DNA of 64,000 nucleotides from Tridacna crocea (GCA_943736015.1 OX031073.1:29787210-29851209); one strand, 5' to 3'; positions 37,301-44,300 are shown, counted from the stretch's first letter. Numbers and translations are program-made. The notes: generated by a model not told the origin, from the letters alone.

Positions 37301-38499
37301 AAAACGTGCGGATTCAACTAAGAAACGCGTAAGCCGAAATCGATCGGCCGATAGTGCTGGTCCCCGCCTCGATGACAGATTTCCCGAGTCTTAGCCGAAT
37401 CCGCACTATTTTGGTGGTGAAAGGCGGCAATGTTATACGAATATTAAATGAATCCCATTGGGATGCCCTTTCCTTAAAATAAACATGCATACATTTTTAA
37501 CCAATCACAATTTTTTATTTATTCATTTGTTATCAGTACCAAAAAGCAAGCCAAAGCCAGAACATTTAGAGATCTATGTCGAAAAATAACCACTCATTTT
37601 ATACCCTAAGTATAATTATGCTTTAAAGGTGGGTATTTAGAATTTTTACATCTCACCAAATTAAAAAAACATATATATCATTAAAATTTATATGAAAAAA
37701 TAATATAAATCATCAATAAGTAAGACTCATAAAATTACAAAAAAAAAAATTTTTTTTGATGGTGTTCCCTTAAAAGGCTAAGTAGCCTGTAAAGGTATTT
37801 TTAGATTTCCCGCCAAAAATCAATAAAGCATTTTGGGAATGTTAAGTCACTGGCACGTGACTTATAACGCTTAAATTCCATTACATAACAATTATGTAAT
37901 AATTATTTTCCATAATGTCTTCTTCGGACCCTATATTTGAAACTTTGTCTGTGTATTCCTGTATATAAATGACCAAATTGATCATCTAAAAATAGAACGT
38001 GTCTCCCGTTGGTGTCTACCTGGGCCGTAGTAAATCTGTAATTTCTCGTGCTGTCGGATGGTTTTCGACTACTGGGGTTTTATGAATGCAAATTAAAGGG
38101 CTTGGGGAGTATAAGGATGATTTTTTTGCATTTTTTTAGAATTTTCGTCCCAAGATCTGAAGGGCCACCTTTAAGAACTCACTTCATCACTGTCAGTGCG
38201 CCCAATATGACCTTTGATGTCTACGGGCTTTTAGAATTCATTCATTCATTCATTCATTCATTCATTATACTCTATTTGTACATGGAAGAGCACACTAAAA
38301 ATGAACAAGCATACCTCTGCATGGCGTCTAAACACCTCCATCTCCGCTGTTTTAAAGTAGTAGTGTGTGTTACTAGATAGTATCTCCTCAAACAACTCGG
38401 AGCCTTCCTTGTCATAGAGGTACCAGGATGGGATGCACCGTGGACTGGATTGTAGACCTTGTTTAAGGACGGTCGCAGCATTTATACTTTCTGCGTTTT
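16002..38499 (-). CDS. EgtD-like SAM-dependent methyltransferase (histidine-specific methyltransferase family), split gene, 5' exon missing
   Basis: Seven minus-strand exons (38315-38499, 29967-30105, 26131-26233, 23620-23723, 20643-20720, 19381-19557, 16002-16201) join with GT/AG sites and matching phases into 327 residues ending in TGA. In order they show PSWYLYDKEGSELFEEI (residues 23-39), the SAM-binding motif VELGSGSSRKTR (74-85), the acidic VPVDIC (101-106), LAADYDKGL (130-138), ILWLGG (150-155), AYLDQSG (197-203) and a C-terminal SFKYT...IWTD (285-310). Order and total length match single-domain EgtD, about 320 residues; no EgtB/sulfoxide-synthase domain is fused. EgtD trimethylates histidine to hercynine in ergothioneine synthesis, and the fungal relative EasF N-methylates an ergot precursor. 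Here pocket segments differ (YYFKTAE for YYxTRxE, GGFQN for GSxIGN, no GVTAxFN), so the substrate is uncertain. No signal peptide or membrane segment is visible, so the protein is probably cytosolic. The start codon exon lies upstream and was not found. Confidence 0.85.
16686..18760. mobile_element. Foldback-type DNA element with long terminal inverted repeats
   Basis: Left arm 16686 to about 17195 and right arm about 18325-18760 are inverted copies, by eye roughly 75-85% alike. Outer ends read TAGTAGTATA and, inverted, AAGTAGTATA. Shared landmarks are CTCATTTGCATA, the near-palindrome GTTACTATAAATAGTAAC, and further in 'aagtgagtaccctaacagtatac' split across both arms. The interior (about 17200-18320) is a set of diverged tandem repeats of about 110 bp (GTCAGCGTGTCTGGTTC type, then ATCATTGATTATGATGC type). 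No transposase is visible. It lies in the last intron of the methyltransferase gene. Confidence 0.75.
19219..19330. repeat. Two (GA)n microsatellites
   Basis: (GA)n at 19219-19272 and 19298-19330 with a short spacer. On the methyltransferase transcript these are long CU tracts starting about 50 bases after the exon f donor. Confidence 0.92.
19381..19557 (-). CDS. Exon f of the EgtD-like gene
   Basis: The acceptor CCATTTAG and the strong donor ATAC|GTATGT bound 177 bases encoding residues 204-261. FKRLNKEYGSTIHPDDIEL matches EgtD LLxRINRELGGxFDLDxF. The upstream GVTAxFNLN of EgtD reads TCKRMYRNG here. An in-frame readthrough past the donor would stop within about 8 codons. Two (GA)n tracts (pyrimidine on the transcript strand) begin about 50 bases inside the next intron. 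Confidence 0.85.
19600..19760. mobile_element. Family C element
   Basis: GGAGGCTTAATGTATCTGC, then CCAGGTCAGCCTGCGCAGTC and CGCGCGGGCTTACCTG, in the intron between exons e and f. Confidence 0.6.
19927..20456 (-). mobile_element. Family G element, inverted orientation
   Basis: Same landmarks as the copy at 12281 but on the minus strand, with some internal loss around the CTACGTAGCC box. It sits in the intron between exons e and f. Confidence 0.8.
20643..20720 (-). CDS. Exon e of the EgtD-like gene
   Basis: The acceptor TTATCATTTCAG and donor TCAG|GTATAT bound 78 bases in the correct phase on both sides. Residues 178-202 include VVLLTVDITQDERQIENAYL and DQS, matching the EgtD strand LLxGxDLxKDxxxLxxAYxDxxG. 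The AY-D-G core is kept. Confidence 0.85.
20881..21117. mobile_element. Family A MITE, full length
   Basis: TTAAACTCTTTATCAAACAATCC to TTTGGTAAAGAGTTTAA; hairpin arms slightly worn. About 160 bp upstream of exon e, in its intron. Confidence 0.78.
21180..22545. repeat. Diverged tandem array with paired TGACGTCA motifs
   Basis: A unit of about 250-470 bp recurs about four times. Landmarks are GAGTGACGTCATTCTATAT, a TAAGTAAGTAAG stretch, CAATGGAATAAAATCTGCATC, AAATAATCTTCTTTCTATCG and GGTTTATTGAACGATAAACC. TGACGTCA occurs at 21206, 21226, 21674, 21694, 21925, 21945 and 22215, in pairs 20 bp apart. The array lies in the intron between exons d and e. Confidence 0.75.
23326..23433 (-). repeat. tRNA-derived SINE copy
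   Basis: Second copy of the 10875-11021 SINE, without the box B end: CAATACCATAACCACTAAGC and GAAGGAGTGGTCTCCCGTAA. Confidence 0.62.
23620..23723 (-). CDS. Exon d of the EgtD-like gene
   Basis: The acceptor TTTTTAG and donor ACAG|GTAAAT bound 104 bases. Residues 143-176 read NIRQCKIILWLGGFQNQSFE and onward. KIILWLGG corresponds to the EgtD strand RLxLFLGS; the normal S-x-I-G-N that follows reads G-F-Q-N-Q here. The Asn of that segment helps bind the histidine substrate in bacterial EgtD, so the local change bears on specificity. Confidence 0.85.
24395..24640. mobile_element. Family B MITE, full length
   Basis: Ends GGGGCATTCGGACATTTGCG and CGCAAATGTCCGAATGCCCC are perfect inverted repeats. 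Inside are AAAGTGTCGTCTC and GATCCGAGACGACAC. Lies in the intron between exons c and d. Confidence 0.8.
25968..26052. repeat. Family J hairpin beside exon c
   Basis: Near-perfect arms GTCGATTTACTTCGAAACCT and AGGTTTTCGAAGTAAACCGAC around CTACAGCT...AGCTGTAG. It ends about 80 bp past the donor of exon c, inside the intron. Confidence 0.75.
26131..26233 (-). CDS. Exon c of the EgtD-like gene
   Basis: The acceptor TTGTATTCCAG and donor CTCAG|GTAGGG bound 103 bases that encode residues 108-142 with both end codons split. The text MLQKAQDLLSKDYKDKL then VLAADYDKGLSYL matches the EgtD segment between the acidic motif and the ADY.GL strand/helix. Confidence 0.88.
26700..27256 (+). mobile_element. 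Family G element, full length
   Basis: Complete copy from TTAAAGGTGGGTATTTAG to GGGCCACCTTTAA, in intron 2 of the methyltransferase gene and antisense to it. Closest to the copy at 37622. Confidence 0.82.
27260..29420. other. Intron sequence, nothing recognised
   Basis: AT-rich sequence of the 26.2-30 kb intron. Short frames on both strands have no splice sites in phase with the gene and no recognisable motif. Confidence 0.5.
29425..29945 (+). repeat. Two diverged direct repeats of about 150 bp
   Basis: GGTTACAATGGAAACGGCCA at about 29428 and GGTTACCATAGAAACAGCCA at about 29795 each lead into similar AT-rich text with AATTAGAAAATTCT. The second ends just before the exon b donor. Confidence 0.65.
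29967..30105 (-). CDS. Exon b of the EgtD-like gene (SAM-binding motif)
   Basis: The acceptor CCGTTTGCAG and donor GAAG|GTAAAT are both good. The exon encodes residues 62-107 and carries the glycine-rich SAM motif VELGSGSSRKTR followed by NYVPVDIC, where the Asp is expected to hold the SAM ribose. This is the best-conserved part of the gene. It starts in phase 0, matching the end of exon a, and leaves one base for the next exon. The preceding intron is 8.2 kb. Confidence 0.9.
30150..30430. mobile_element. Family C element
   Basis: Long stem ATCAAGGTCAGCCTGCGCAG with CGCAGGCTGACCTTGGTCG, and CATGCTTTATG/AGAGCATGGC near the ends. Starts about 45 bp upstream of exon b. Confidence 0.7.
30430..30600. 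repeat. Large imperfect palindrome
   Basis: GTTTATTTCATCAGCTGTGG...TTAATATGGGGAAATA pairs with TATTTCCCCATATTAACCAC...CAGCTGATGAAATAAA-type sequence; the inner arms include GAAAATAACGT/AGTTATTTTC. Confidence 0.7.
30815..30970. repeat. Large imperfect palindrome
   Basis: ATAATCAACTCGTTATTTTTG...ATATGAAAAATATCTCAC pairs with GTGAGATTTTTTTCATAT...AAAATAACCAGTTGATTAT around AACGAGTACTCAGCACGAG. Confidence 0.7.
31000..33790. other. Intron 1 sequence, mostly unrecognised
   Basis: AT-rich. It contains a short direct repeat (AAATCTATAACGTCTTGAA at about 31240 and 31446) and one family A copy (32157-32372), but no gene. Confidence 0.5.
32157..32372. mobile_element. Family A MITE, diverged
   Basis: CACACTCCCGAATTTCAACG at the left and GGGAAAAGGTTTTAA at the right; worn hairpin around AATATCCAGTACTG. 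Confidence 0.55.
33801..34342 (+). pseudogene. Broken protein-like sequence, family unknown
   Basis: About 180 codons of protein-like text without an open frame. From 33801 one frame runs through VDQIVRPERKTNPTSFGTQ and NPRYPAELF to a stop after 34060. The frame then shifts and continues through GLHNGQITVTGFDLHDKVGH and DIKIYYTGKFQDFTARYI to an in-frame TAA near 34246. It resumes with KAYGQEQELEDYPYDPPYNM and stops near 34340. No ATG start is seen. I do not recognise the family. It sits in intron 1 of the methyltransferase gene, antisense to it, and could be a retroposed or transposon-derived fragment. Confidence 0.45.
35355..35415 (+). repeat. 50-bp motif, copy 1 of 3
   Basis: ATCGTCGAAACTATGGTCAG followed by CGGTGAAAGAGAAATTGATCC; aligned copies are at 38512-38569 (minus) and 44969-45022 (plus). 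Confidence 0.6.
35440..35552 (-). repeat. tRNA-like SINE head
   Basis: The minus strand reads GAGACGCGGTAGCTCAGTCA (box A) and GCCGGGATTCGAACAAGC (box B-like). A second TCGAACC box lies inverted beyond a C/G-rich palindrome. Confidence 0.5.
35765..35945. mobile_element. Family I palindrome, diverged
   Basis: Ends AAGTCCGTATTCATCAACCA and AAATACGGATGC; centre ACCATTCGGTTCAGCCAAT. Confidence 0.5.
35960..36070. repeat. Family D hairpin
   Basis: AGATAAAGATCAGACAGGGC and GCTGTCTGATCTCTGATTTAC pair across a short loop. Confidence 0.65.
36136..36205. mobile_element. Family A half element cut by family F
   Basis: TTAACCCTTTACCACACAATG to GAAAACATTGTGAG, then family F sequence; the right half of A is absent. 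Confidence 0.65.
36206..36613 (-). mobile_element. Family F element, truncated at its outer end
   Basis: Inverted copy from AAATAGCAGTGAAAATA to TTTCACCGAAAAAAAAACC. Its left end joins a broken family A element inside a shared GAGAAA. Confidence 0.72.
36635..36707 (+). tRNA. tRNA-Thr(CGT)-like sequence, probably a pseudo-tRNA or SINE head
   Basis: The D arm GCTTAGTTGGTAGAGC, anticodon loop CTCGTAA (anticodon CGT), T arm GTGGGTTCTATCCCCAC and acceptor 3' strand GGCTGGC are in order with standard spacing. The acceptor stem has mismatches, the anticodon stem has one, and the T loop reads TTCTATC, so it is probably not functional. Similar CGT-bearing sequences lie at 46585-46660 and 47124-47215. 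Confidence 0.5.
37063..37292. mobile_element. Family A MITE, full length
   Basis: TTTAACCCTTTACCACACGAC to GTGTGGTAAAGGGTTAA with an intact hairpin. Confidence 0.82.
37622..38175 (+). mobile_element. Family G element, full length
   Basis: Complete copy from TTTAAAGGTGGGTATTTAG to GGGCCACCTTTAA. It ends about 140 bp from the donor of exon a, in intron 1. Confidence 0.82.
38228..38266. repeat. (ATTC)n microsatellite
   Basis: About eight ATTC units in intron 1, about 50 bp past the exon a donor. Confidence 0.9.
38315..38499 (-). CDS. Exon a of the EgtD-like gene (first recognised)
   Basis: The acceptor TATTTTTTCAG precedes the exon and the donor GAG|GTATGC ends it in phase 0. It encodes residues 1-61: a helical start, then PSWYLYDKEGSELFEEI, the family's signature near the N-terminus, and THYYFKTAEMEVFRRHAE. 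It opens with two bases of a split codon, so a short upstream exon with the start codon must exist. Bacterial EgtD has only about 20-30 residues before this point. Its 3' end and donor are repeated in inverted orientation at 38910-38990. Confidence 0.85.
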
Positions 38500-38511
38500 C
38501 TGAAAAAATAA

Positions 38512-38569
38512 TGGTAGTTATTGCGACAGGATTCATTCTTCTCTCACCGCTCACCATTGTTTCGACGAT
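38512..38569 (-). repeat. 50-bp motif, copy 2 of 3
   Basis: Minus strand: ATCGTCGAAACAATGGTGAG, then CGGTGAGAGAAGAATGAATCC and GTCGCAATAACTA. It ends about a dozen bases before the acceptor of exon a. Confidence 0.65.
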
Positions 38570-38623
38570 TGTTTTAAGGGTAAGAAGCCAATGGCTTGGA
38601 AAGAATATTGCGCGGAGTGCCGG

Positions 38624-38750
38624 TGTAATGCAGAGAAATGCTCCCATTACAAGATGACCCACGGTCATTTCTCGACGTAGAGGAATGACCCATGGGTCGA
38701 GAAATGACCCATGGGTCATTTTCTAATGGGGGTCATTTCTCTGCATTACA
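38624..38750. repeat. Palindromic element with perfect 17-bp ends
   Basis: TGTAATGCAGAGAAATG and CATTTCTCTGCATTACA are exact inverted repeats. Inside, TCCCATTA...ATGACCCA pairs with TGGGTCAT...TAATGGGG, and GACCCATGGGTCGAGAAAT is doubled. Confidence 0.75.
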
Positions 38751-38909
38751 TCGGTAGAAGAAACTCAGGAAAACGTGGATAGGTGCGATTGCCACCTCGA
38801 TATAACTAGAGCAATGTTGAAAACGGCTTTAAACATCAATAAATCAATCAATCTTTCTAAAAAAAGGGGGGCTGAATTAATCCCTTATCAAACGAATCCA
38901 CAAACAAAC

Positions 38910-38990
38910 TGTCTAGTAACATATACTACTACTTTAAAACAGCGGAGATGGAGGTGTTTAAACGCCATGCAGAGGTATGTTTGTTTTATT
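38910..38990 (+). pseudogene. Inverted partial copy of exon a with its 5' splice site
   Basis: This plus-strand stretch repeats the exon a end from TCTAGTAAC through ACTTTAAAACAGCGGAG and CGCCATGCAGAG|GTATG, about 4 differences in the roughly 60 exonic bases, plus some intron sequence. It lies about 0.6 kb from the exon in opposite orientation and starts abruptly inside the exon. Confidence 0.85.
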
Positions 38991-39370
38991 TAAAACATCG
39001 TGGCAAAAGGAAAGAGCACTGGTAAACATTATTAATTTTTCTACTTTTCACCACAATTTCTTCCCTCCTTTAAGGGCATATCCCTTCATTTTAGTCAATC
39101 TTGGTTTGTTGTCTGTAAAATGGTGTCAGTTAAGACAAGTCTAGAATTTTACGGTTTTGTAAAACCTCGTGGCGCTCATAAACTGATATAAACTGGTAAT
39201 CTATATCAAAGAATATAGAGTACTCAGACTGACTGGTTTTATGAGTTCTTTGTCATACAACAAAATTCTAGACTTGTTCTATTTAAAAGCATCTGCAGAC
39301 GACAAGATTAACGTGACCCAAAGGAGGAGATTTTTCGTCTGAAGGGTAGAAAAAATCAAACAAAAGATAA

Positions 39371-39450
39371 TCGTCGGTTTACTTCAAAACCCTTATAACA
39401 ACAGCTTATAACAAGCTTTAGTTACGAAGTTTTCGAAGAAAACCGACGAA
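39371..39450. repeat. Family J hairpin
   Basis: Arms CGTCGGTTTACTTCAAAAC and TTTTCGAAGAAAACCGACG; the inner stem is more worn than in the 25968 copy. Confidence 0.68.
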
Positions 39451-39714
39451 ATAGGCCTACTGATAACAGGTATTTCGTGATTTTTCCCTGTGCTTTTCCA
39501 TTTCAAGAGACCCTGTATATTAGGAGGATATTCTTCTTAAATGAAACATAAACGAGGACATATATCTTCAAATAGGCAATCATGGCGGGAAAAGGAGAAA
39601 ATGCTGATTAAAATATATCTGCACTTGTTATCAGTCAGTTTTATACCCGTTTCAGCTTTGTTTTTTTTTTACCGAAATAACATTATCAGTCTTGTTTTCA
39701 GTCGGTTTTTAACC

Positions 39715-41115
39715 AGTTTTCAGCCCGTTTTGTTCTTTAAACCCTTTCAGCTTTATTTCATGAAAATATACTGATTGTTGTTTTCTTATGACAAATGATG
39801 CCCCTAGCGGTTGCAACATGGCACCAAATACAACTGATAGAAAATGTCTTTCATTCTTTTTTTGGGGTCGTCATATGACGGATGCACTATTTTTTTGTTT
39901 CCAGTTTTAATGATATTCCTTTACTCGCTTTCAGCCAGTTTTCAACCAGGTTTCAGTCAGTTTTTTAATTCACTTCAGCCTTGTTTTATGAAAATATACT
40001 AATTCTTGTTTTTGTTATGCCAAATGCTGCCTCTGTGGGCTGCAATGTGGCACAGCGTACACTGATAGAAAATGCATCTTACTTTGTTTCTTGGGGTGGG
40101 AGGAGGGTCATTATATGACCCTCTGTTTTTTTGTTTCCGGTTTAAAAGATACAACTTTACTCGTTTTCAGCCAGTTTTCAACAAAGTTTCAGCCATTTTT
40201 TTGTGGTATTTGTCGAAGACAACACCACTATGAATTCAATATTCAATTTTGAAGACCGTGTATCATATTTTGTGCAAAGCCAAAGGAAATAAATCTATTT
40301 AAATTCAATTTTTCGAAAGATTATTTTTTTCGGTAGCACGCAGATATTTAATTGGAAATGGCATGTTAAAATACACTGGGTGAGGCCATCGATCGTGGAA
40401 ATACTAAGTTTTGATTGAGAAAAGTTTCGCTCGTCCATAGCCTTCTAACGGCGCAATGATACAAATTTTGTCGCCTGACTGCTTGGTCTTGGGATTTTTC
40501 GTTCCAAAACAGCACGTCCCATGGCTTGTTCATCCCAAGATTTCGCGCTACTCTACTCTATTTGATTGGGCATGAATATCTATACATCGAAATAATTGAC
40601 TGAAATGTTGGGAATTAAATGTTAACGGCTAAAGGTATGTCAAAATCATAGTTTTCAGGTACAAAGTTTTTTTTTACGATTATTCACATGGTCTCTCTGT
40701 CTCTATCCATCACACATCGTACTGTAAAGGGACGTTATTTCTGACTCCTCCTAAAGATCAAAGGGAGACCACCAATACATAAATGATCCTACCTTTGTCA
40801 AAAGTACTCTGCCTTCAATCAAAAAGGTACATTGTATTCATTAGTTTAGTTGGTTGACTTTCAAGCCAATATTTGAATAATACTTCTTTTTTTCTGTCAA
40901 AGTATTAATTTCACAAACGGCTTCCTTGACAAATACCACTTCAGCGTTCTCAAGGCTTTGATTTTTTAACCCACTTCAACTTTATTTCACGAAAATATAC
41001 TGATTGTTGTTTTTTTTATGTAAAGGTGGCCCTGGCGGATGCAACGGATTACGATCAACAGTAAATGAATTTCATTCTCTTGGGGTCATCAAAGGATGCA
41101 CTGTTTTCAATTCCA
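39715..41115 (+). repeat. 240-bp tandem repeat, three units, third one split
   Basis: Units share TTTCATGAAAATATACTGATT, GCAACATGGCACC, GATAGAAAATG, GGGGTCGTCATATGAC and CAGCCAGTTTTCAACCAG. Units begin near 39740, 39985 and 40985; the material between units 2 and 3 is the element at 40203-40939. Confidence 0.7.
40203..40939. mobile_element. 737-bp TIR element inside the tandem repeat
   Basis: Ends GTGGTATTTGTC and GACAAATACCAC are inverted repeats, and the flanks are two parts of the tandem repeat. No reading frame of note inside. Confidence 0.6.
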
Positions 41116-41199
41116 GTTCTTAACTCGAAGGAAAATGCCATGCGTTTCTGTATTCCGCACACCATGTTTTACTTAACGATTATCTATCTTTCTTTAACT

Positions 41200-41400
41200 C
41201 TTTTAGCCACACAATCCCGATTCTTAACGGCCCTGAAGCAGAAAGCCAGTTGAAATCATTATGGGAAAAAGAGATGATGCTGGTAACCAGCATTTTCTCC
41301 TTTTCCAAGCATGTTTTCTGCCCTGTCTGTTACAATTTTCTACATTTGAGCCACGTTAAAATTTGTCGTCTGCAACTGCTTTCAATTTGGACTAGCCTAA
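41200..41400. mobile_element. Family A MITE
   Basis: GCCACACAATCCCGATTCTT, hairpin around GCTGGTAACCAGC, and CAATTTGGACTAGCCTAAAT; the right terminus is lost. Confidence 0.65.
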
Positions 41401-41639
41401 ATAAAAAAAATTGTGGTTCGGTCATGAGCTACAGCTGACCAACATTTGAATCATTCTACATACTTTACAGTTTGAGCAGCTTTTTTTCTATCTGATGTTA
41501 CAGATGTATATTTAAAATTCAGGGTTATTTGGTTTCGAATTTTATTCTTATCCTGCTCGTAGACTTAAATCAAACTTTTAACCCGGTAGTTAAAACCAAA
41601 AAAATACATTTTCAGACTTAGCTTTTGAATGAAAATATC

Positions 41640-41757
41640 TTCTTATAGGACAGTGTAGATCCAAGATCAGACTGCACGTTCTGTGCAGTCTGATCTTGGA
41701 TCTACACTGTCCGCAAAAGGTCAGTGTTTCCAGCTTGGCATGTAAAAGGTTAAAAAG
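41640..41757. repeat. Family D hairpin, best copy
   Basis: GACAGTGTAGATCCAAGATCAG...TGCACG and its exact partner ending TGGATCTACACTGTC. Confidence 0.78.
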
Positions 41758-41894
41758 AAGAGCAGGATAGCCTTAAAGCCTTCAACTAAAATCAATAGAT
41801 AATTAGGATTATTGACGCAGCCATGTGACATTGTTTTTTACATCAGTAATGAATCAAGTTTACACTTTGACGGAAGTAAATCCTTAACCACAAT

Positions 41895-42090
41895 ACAATT
41901 CAACGAGATTTACAGAGACTTATGAAAAAAAAGCTTTTGAAAATTTTAAAAGTAACACAACTTCTGTTTGGCTAAACCATTTTGTTCGGCCAATCAGAGG
42001 ATGTGTTACTTTCAAATGTTGAAAATCTTGGATATAAAGGCAAAAACTGTACTTAAAAATGGTTGGTGAATAATAACCTTGATTTCTAAG
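41895..42090. mobile_element. Family I palindrome
   Basis: CAACTTCTGTTTGGCTAAACC and CGGCCAATCAGAGG in the centre; the right end is AAATGGTTGGTGAATA. A second copy follows at about 42200-42410. Confidence 0.6.
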
Positions 42091-42710
42091 CCAGTTATGT
42101 CGTCTCAGAACTAAGGGATTTGTCAGTGAAAAAACATCTTTTTTTTTTCAGTTTTTGTGCGAAAATCAGAGAAAATCCTTGTAATCTGGTGGTATTTTGC
42201 ATGGTTGGTATTCTTGAACTTTTTTTTTAGAACGTTCTCGGTTTTATTCTCCAGAAATTTTTGAATTTGAATGTAACAAAACTTCTTATTGGCTAAACCA
42301 CTTGGTTTAGCCAGTCAGAAGTTGTGGTGCTTTTAAATTTTGAAAATCCTGGACAAAATCCTGGACAATAAGAAATTAAATTTTCTAAGAAGGGTTTGTG
42401 AATACGTATTCAGGCATATATATCAATTGGTTTTGAGTTTGAAAACTCCGCCGACTACTTTTTTTTTTAAAGGGCTGATAATTGTCTTACCGACAGAATT
42501 CATTCAGGGTCCGGAATGGATTCAAGGCATTCTTTATAAAGTACTGAATCTAAATCTTCAAAATGTCCTTTATTCAAAAGAAATGGTGTAGTCAATCAGG
42601 AGTTTTGTTACTCTCAAGTTTAGAAAATAAAATACTTCAGCCAATTAAAAGTCTTGAGATAAGATTGAATAACGTGTTCAATTTCAATCAATCAATTAAT
42701 TAATCAATCA

Positions 42711-42861
42711 AACCATTACCACAAAATCCCTACATTTGACGCCCCGGAGAAAGAAGCCTTTAGAAAACATTGTAGGAAAAGGAGAAAATGCTGGTAACCA
42801 GCATTTTCTCCTTTTCCCAAAATGTTTTCTACCCTTCACAAATCAAATGGTAATGGGTTAA
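42711..42861. mobile_element. Family A MITE, short form
   Basis: AACCATTACCACAAAATCCC to AAATGGTAATGGGTTAA with a perfect central hairpin; about 80 bp of the usual right half is absent. Confidence 0.78.
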
Positions 42862-43221
42862 GTATTACCATCTTAACACTTCCAGCGCAAGAAGGAATGA
42901 AATTTCTTATTAGTTGATAAATAATCATTTATACTGATACAGTATTTTTGCACATTTCTAACCGACCAGAAATTCATTTGATGTCCATCTTGAAAATATT
43001 TGTTGTTATTTTGTTATTTTTCAGAAAGGAAAGTAATTATTTTCTCCTTTTGTAATGAGAATAGAGCGGCCCTGGATATATAAATAATAATTCTTAGAAA
43101 GAAAAAATGGAAAAAAGTGGCTCGGTCAAGGTAATACAATAATACTCATTTTCAATCGTAGCAACTTTTTTAGGATAAAATTATAGTGGAAATAGCTGTT
43201 TTCCATCAGAATGGTACCACC
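42862..43221 (-). mobile_element. Family L element, inverted
   Basis: The minus strand carries TTTCTGGTCGGTTAGAAATG, the CCGAGCCAC box and an AGGTGGTACCATTC end. It directly abuts the family A hairpin at 42711-42861. Confidence 0.68.
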
Positions 43222-43516
43222 TGAATTTAATAGATTAATTAATTCATTAATAAATAATTATTTAATTAATAATTGTTTATTTATTGATTAATAATCAATA
43301 AATCAATCTATCAAACAATCGAATAAAGAAACAAACAAAAATGAAAAAAAAAAAAGTAACAAAGTCACATTACCTGACATCTCGATATGAATGTCTATTT
43401 TAAATCTACTTACAAGTTAAGTGACACATTTAACACTTCATCAAACAGCAGAATTTTACACTTTTCCATTTTGAAAACATTCGCAGTTGACAGTCGAAAT
43501 GATTGAGTTTTTCCTT

Positions 43517-43747
43517 TATACTCTGTACCAAACAACCCCTGGTTTTTATGACCCTATGATAGAAGCCTTTTGAAAACATTTTGGGAAAAGGAGAAAATGC
43601 TGGTAACCAGCATTTTCTCCTTTTCCCACAATGTTTTCTACCCTGTTGGAAACAAATTTCAATTTTTGATTTATGTTTATTTTGTCGTCTGCAGGTTCTT
43701 TCAATGTAGACCAGTTTCTAAAGTTTTGTCGTTTGGTAAAAGGTTAA
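43517..43747. mobile_element. Family A MITE, full length
   Basis: TATACTCTGTACCAAACAACC to GTTTGGTAAAAGGTTAA with an intact hairpin. Confidence 0.8.
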
Positions 43748-44031
43748 AAGGGCAAAAGGGCAAAGGTAAACAGAGTGGAAAATAGAGAGATAATTCTGGT
43801 GGTGAAAGTTGCTTGCTTCCCCCCACAATGTTTTCAAAAGCTTCTTGATTCTTCCAGCAGGGGGGAGGGGGCGTAAGAATGCTAGGTCGTTTGGTAAAGG
43901 TATTTACATATTAACAGGCAACTTTTTCAATTAATTTTAACCTGTAAAATGTATAGAAACTTTTTTGAATGTATGTATTGACTTTAACATCATAAAGTTC
44001 ATGCTCTGCGTAAAGGGGGCTCATTGCATCT

Positions 44032-44080
<49 letters not shown>
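44032..44080. repeat. (GACA)n microsatellite
   Basis: About ten GACA units between GAGAGAGA and GAGAAACAGC. Confidence 0.92.
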
Positions 44081-44081
<1 letters not shown>

Positions 44082-44097
44082 GAAACAGCGAGAGAGG

Positions 44098-44300
44098 AAG
44101 GGACATTCGGACATTTGTGTAAAGTGTCGTCTCGGATCATCCTGTGCAGTCCAGGCAGGCTAATCCGAGACGGCACTTTACGACTGTATTAGATTTCGTG
44201 CTACAATAGAGAATTGCGCAAAACAATATTGCATGAAAACGGTAAGTGTCGTTTCGGATTCGCCGACACGAATGCCCCTTTTCGCGTGTGGCAGGCCATG
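44098..44300. mobile_element. Family B MITE
   Basis: ACATTCGGACATTTGTGTAA to CGAATGCCCCTTTTCGCGTG; the second internal stem is truncated. Confidence 0.7.

Noticed and set aside
38258-38719. One 153-codon gene from the ATG at 38719
   Set aside because: Only the part after the acceptor at 38500 resembles EgtD; the first 80 codons read through the intron, the 50-bp repeat and the palindrome.
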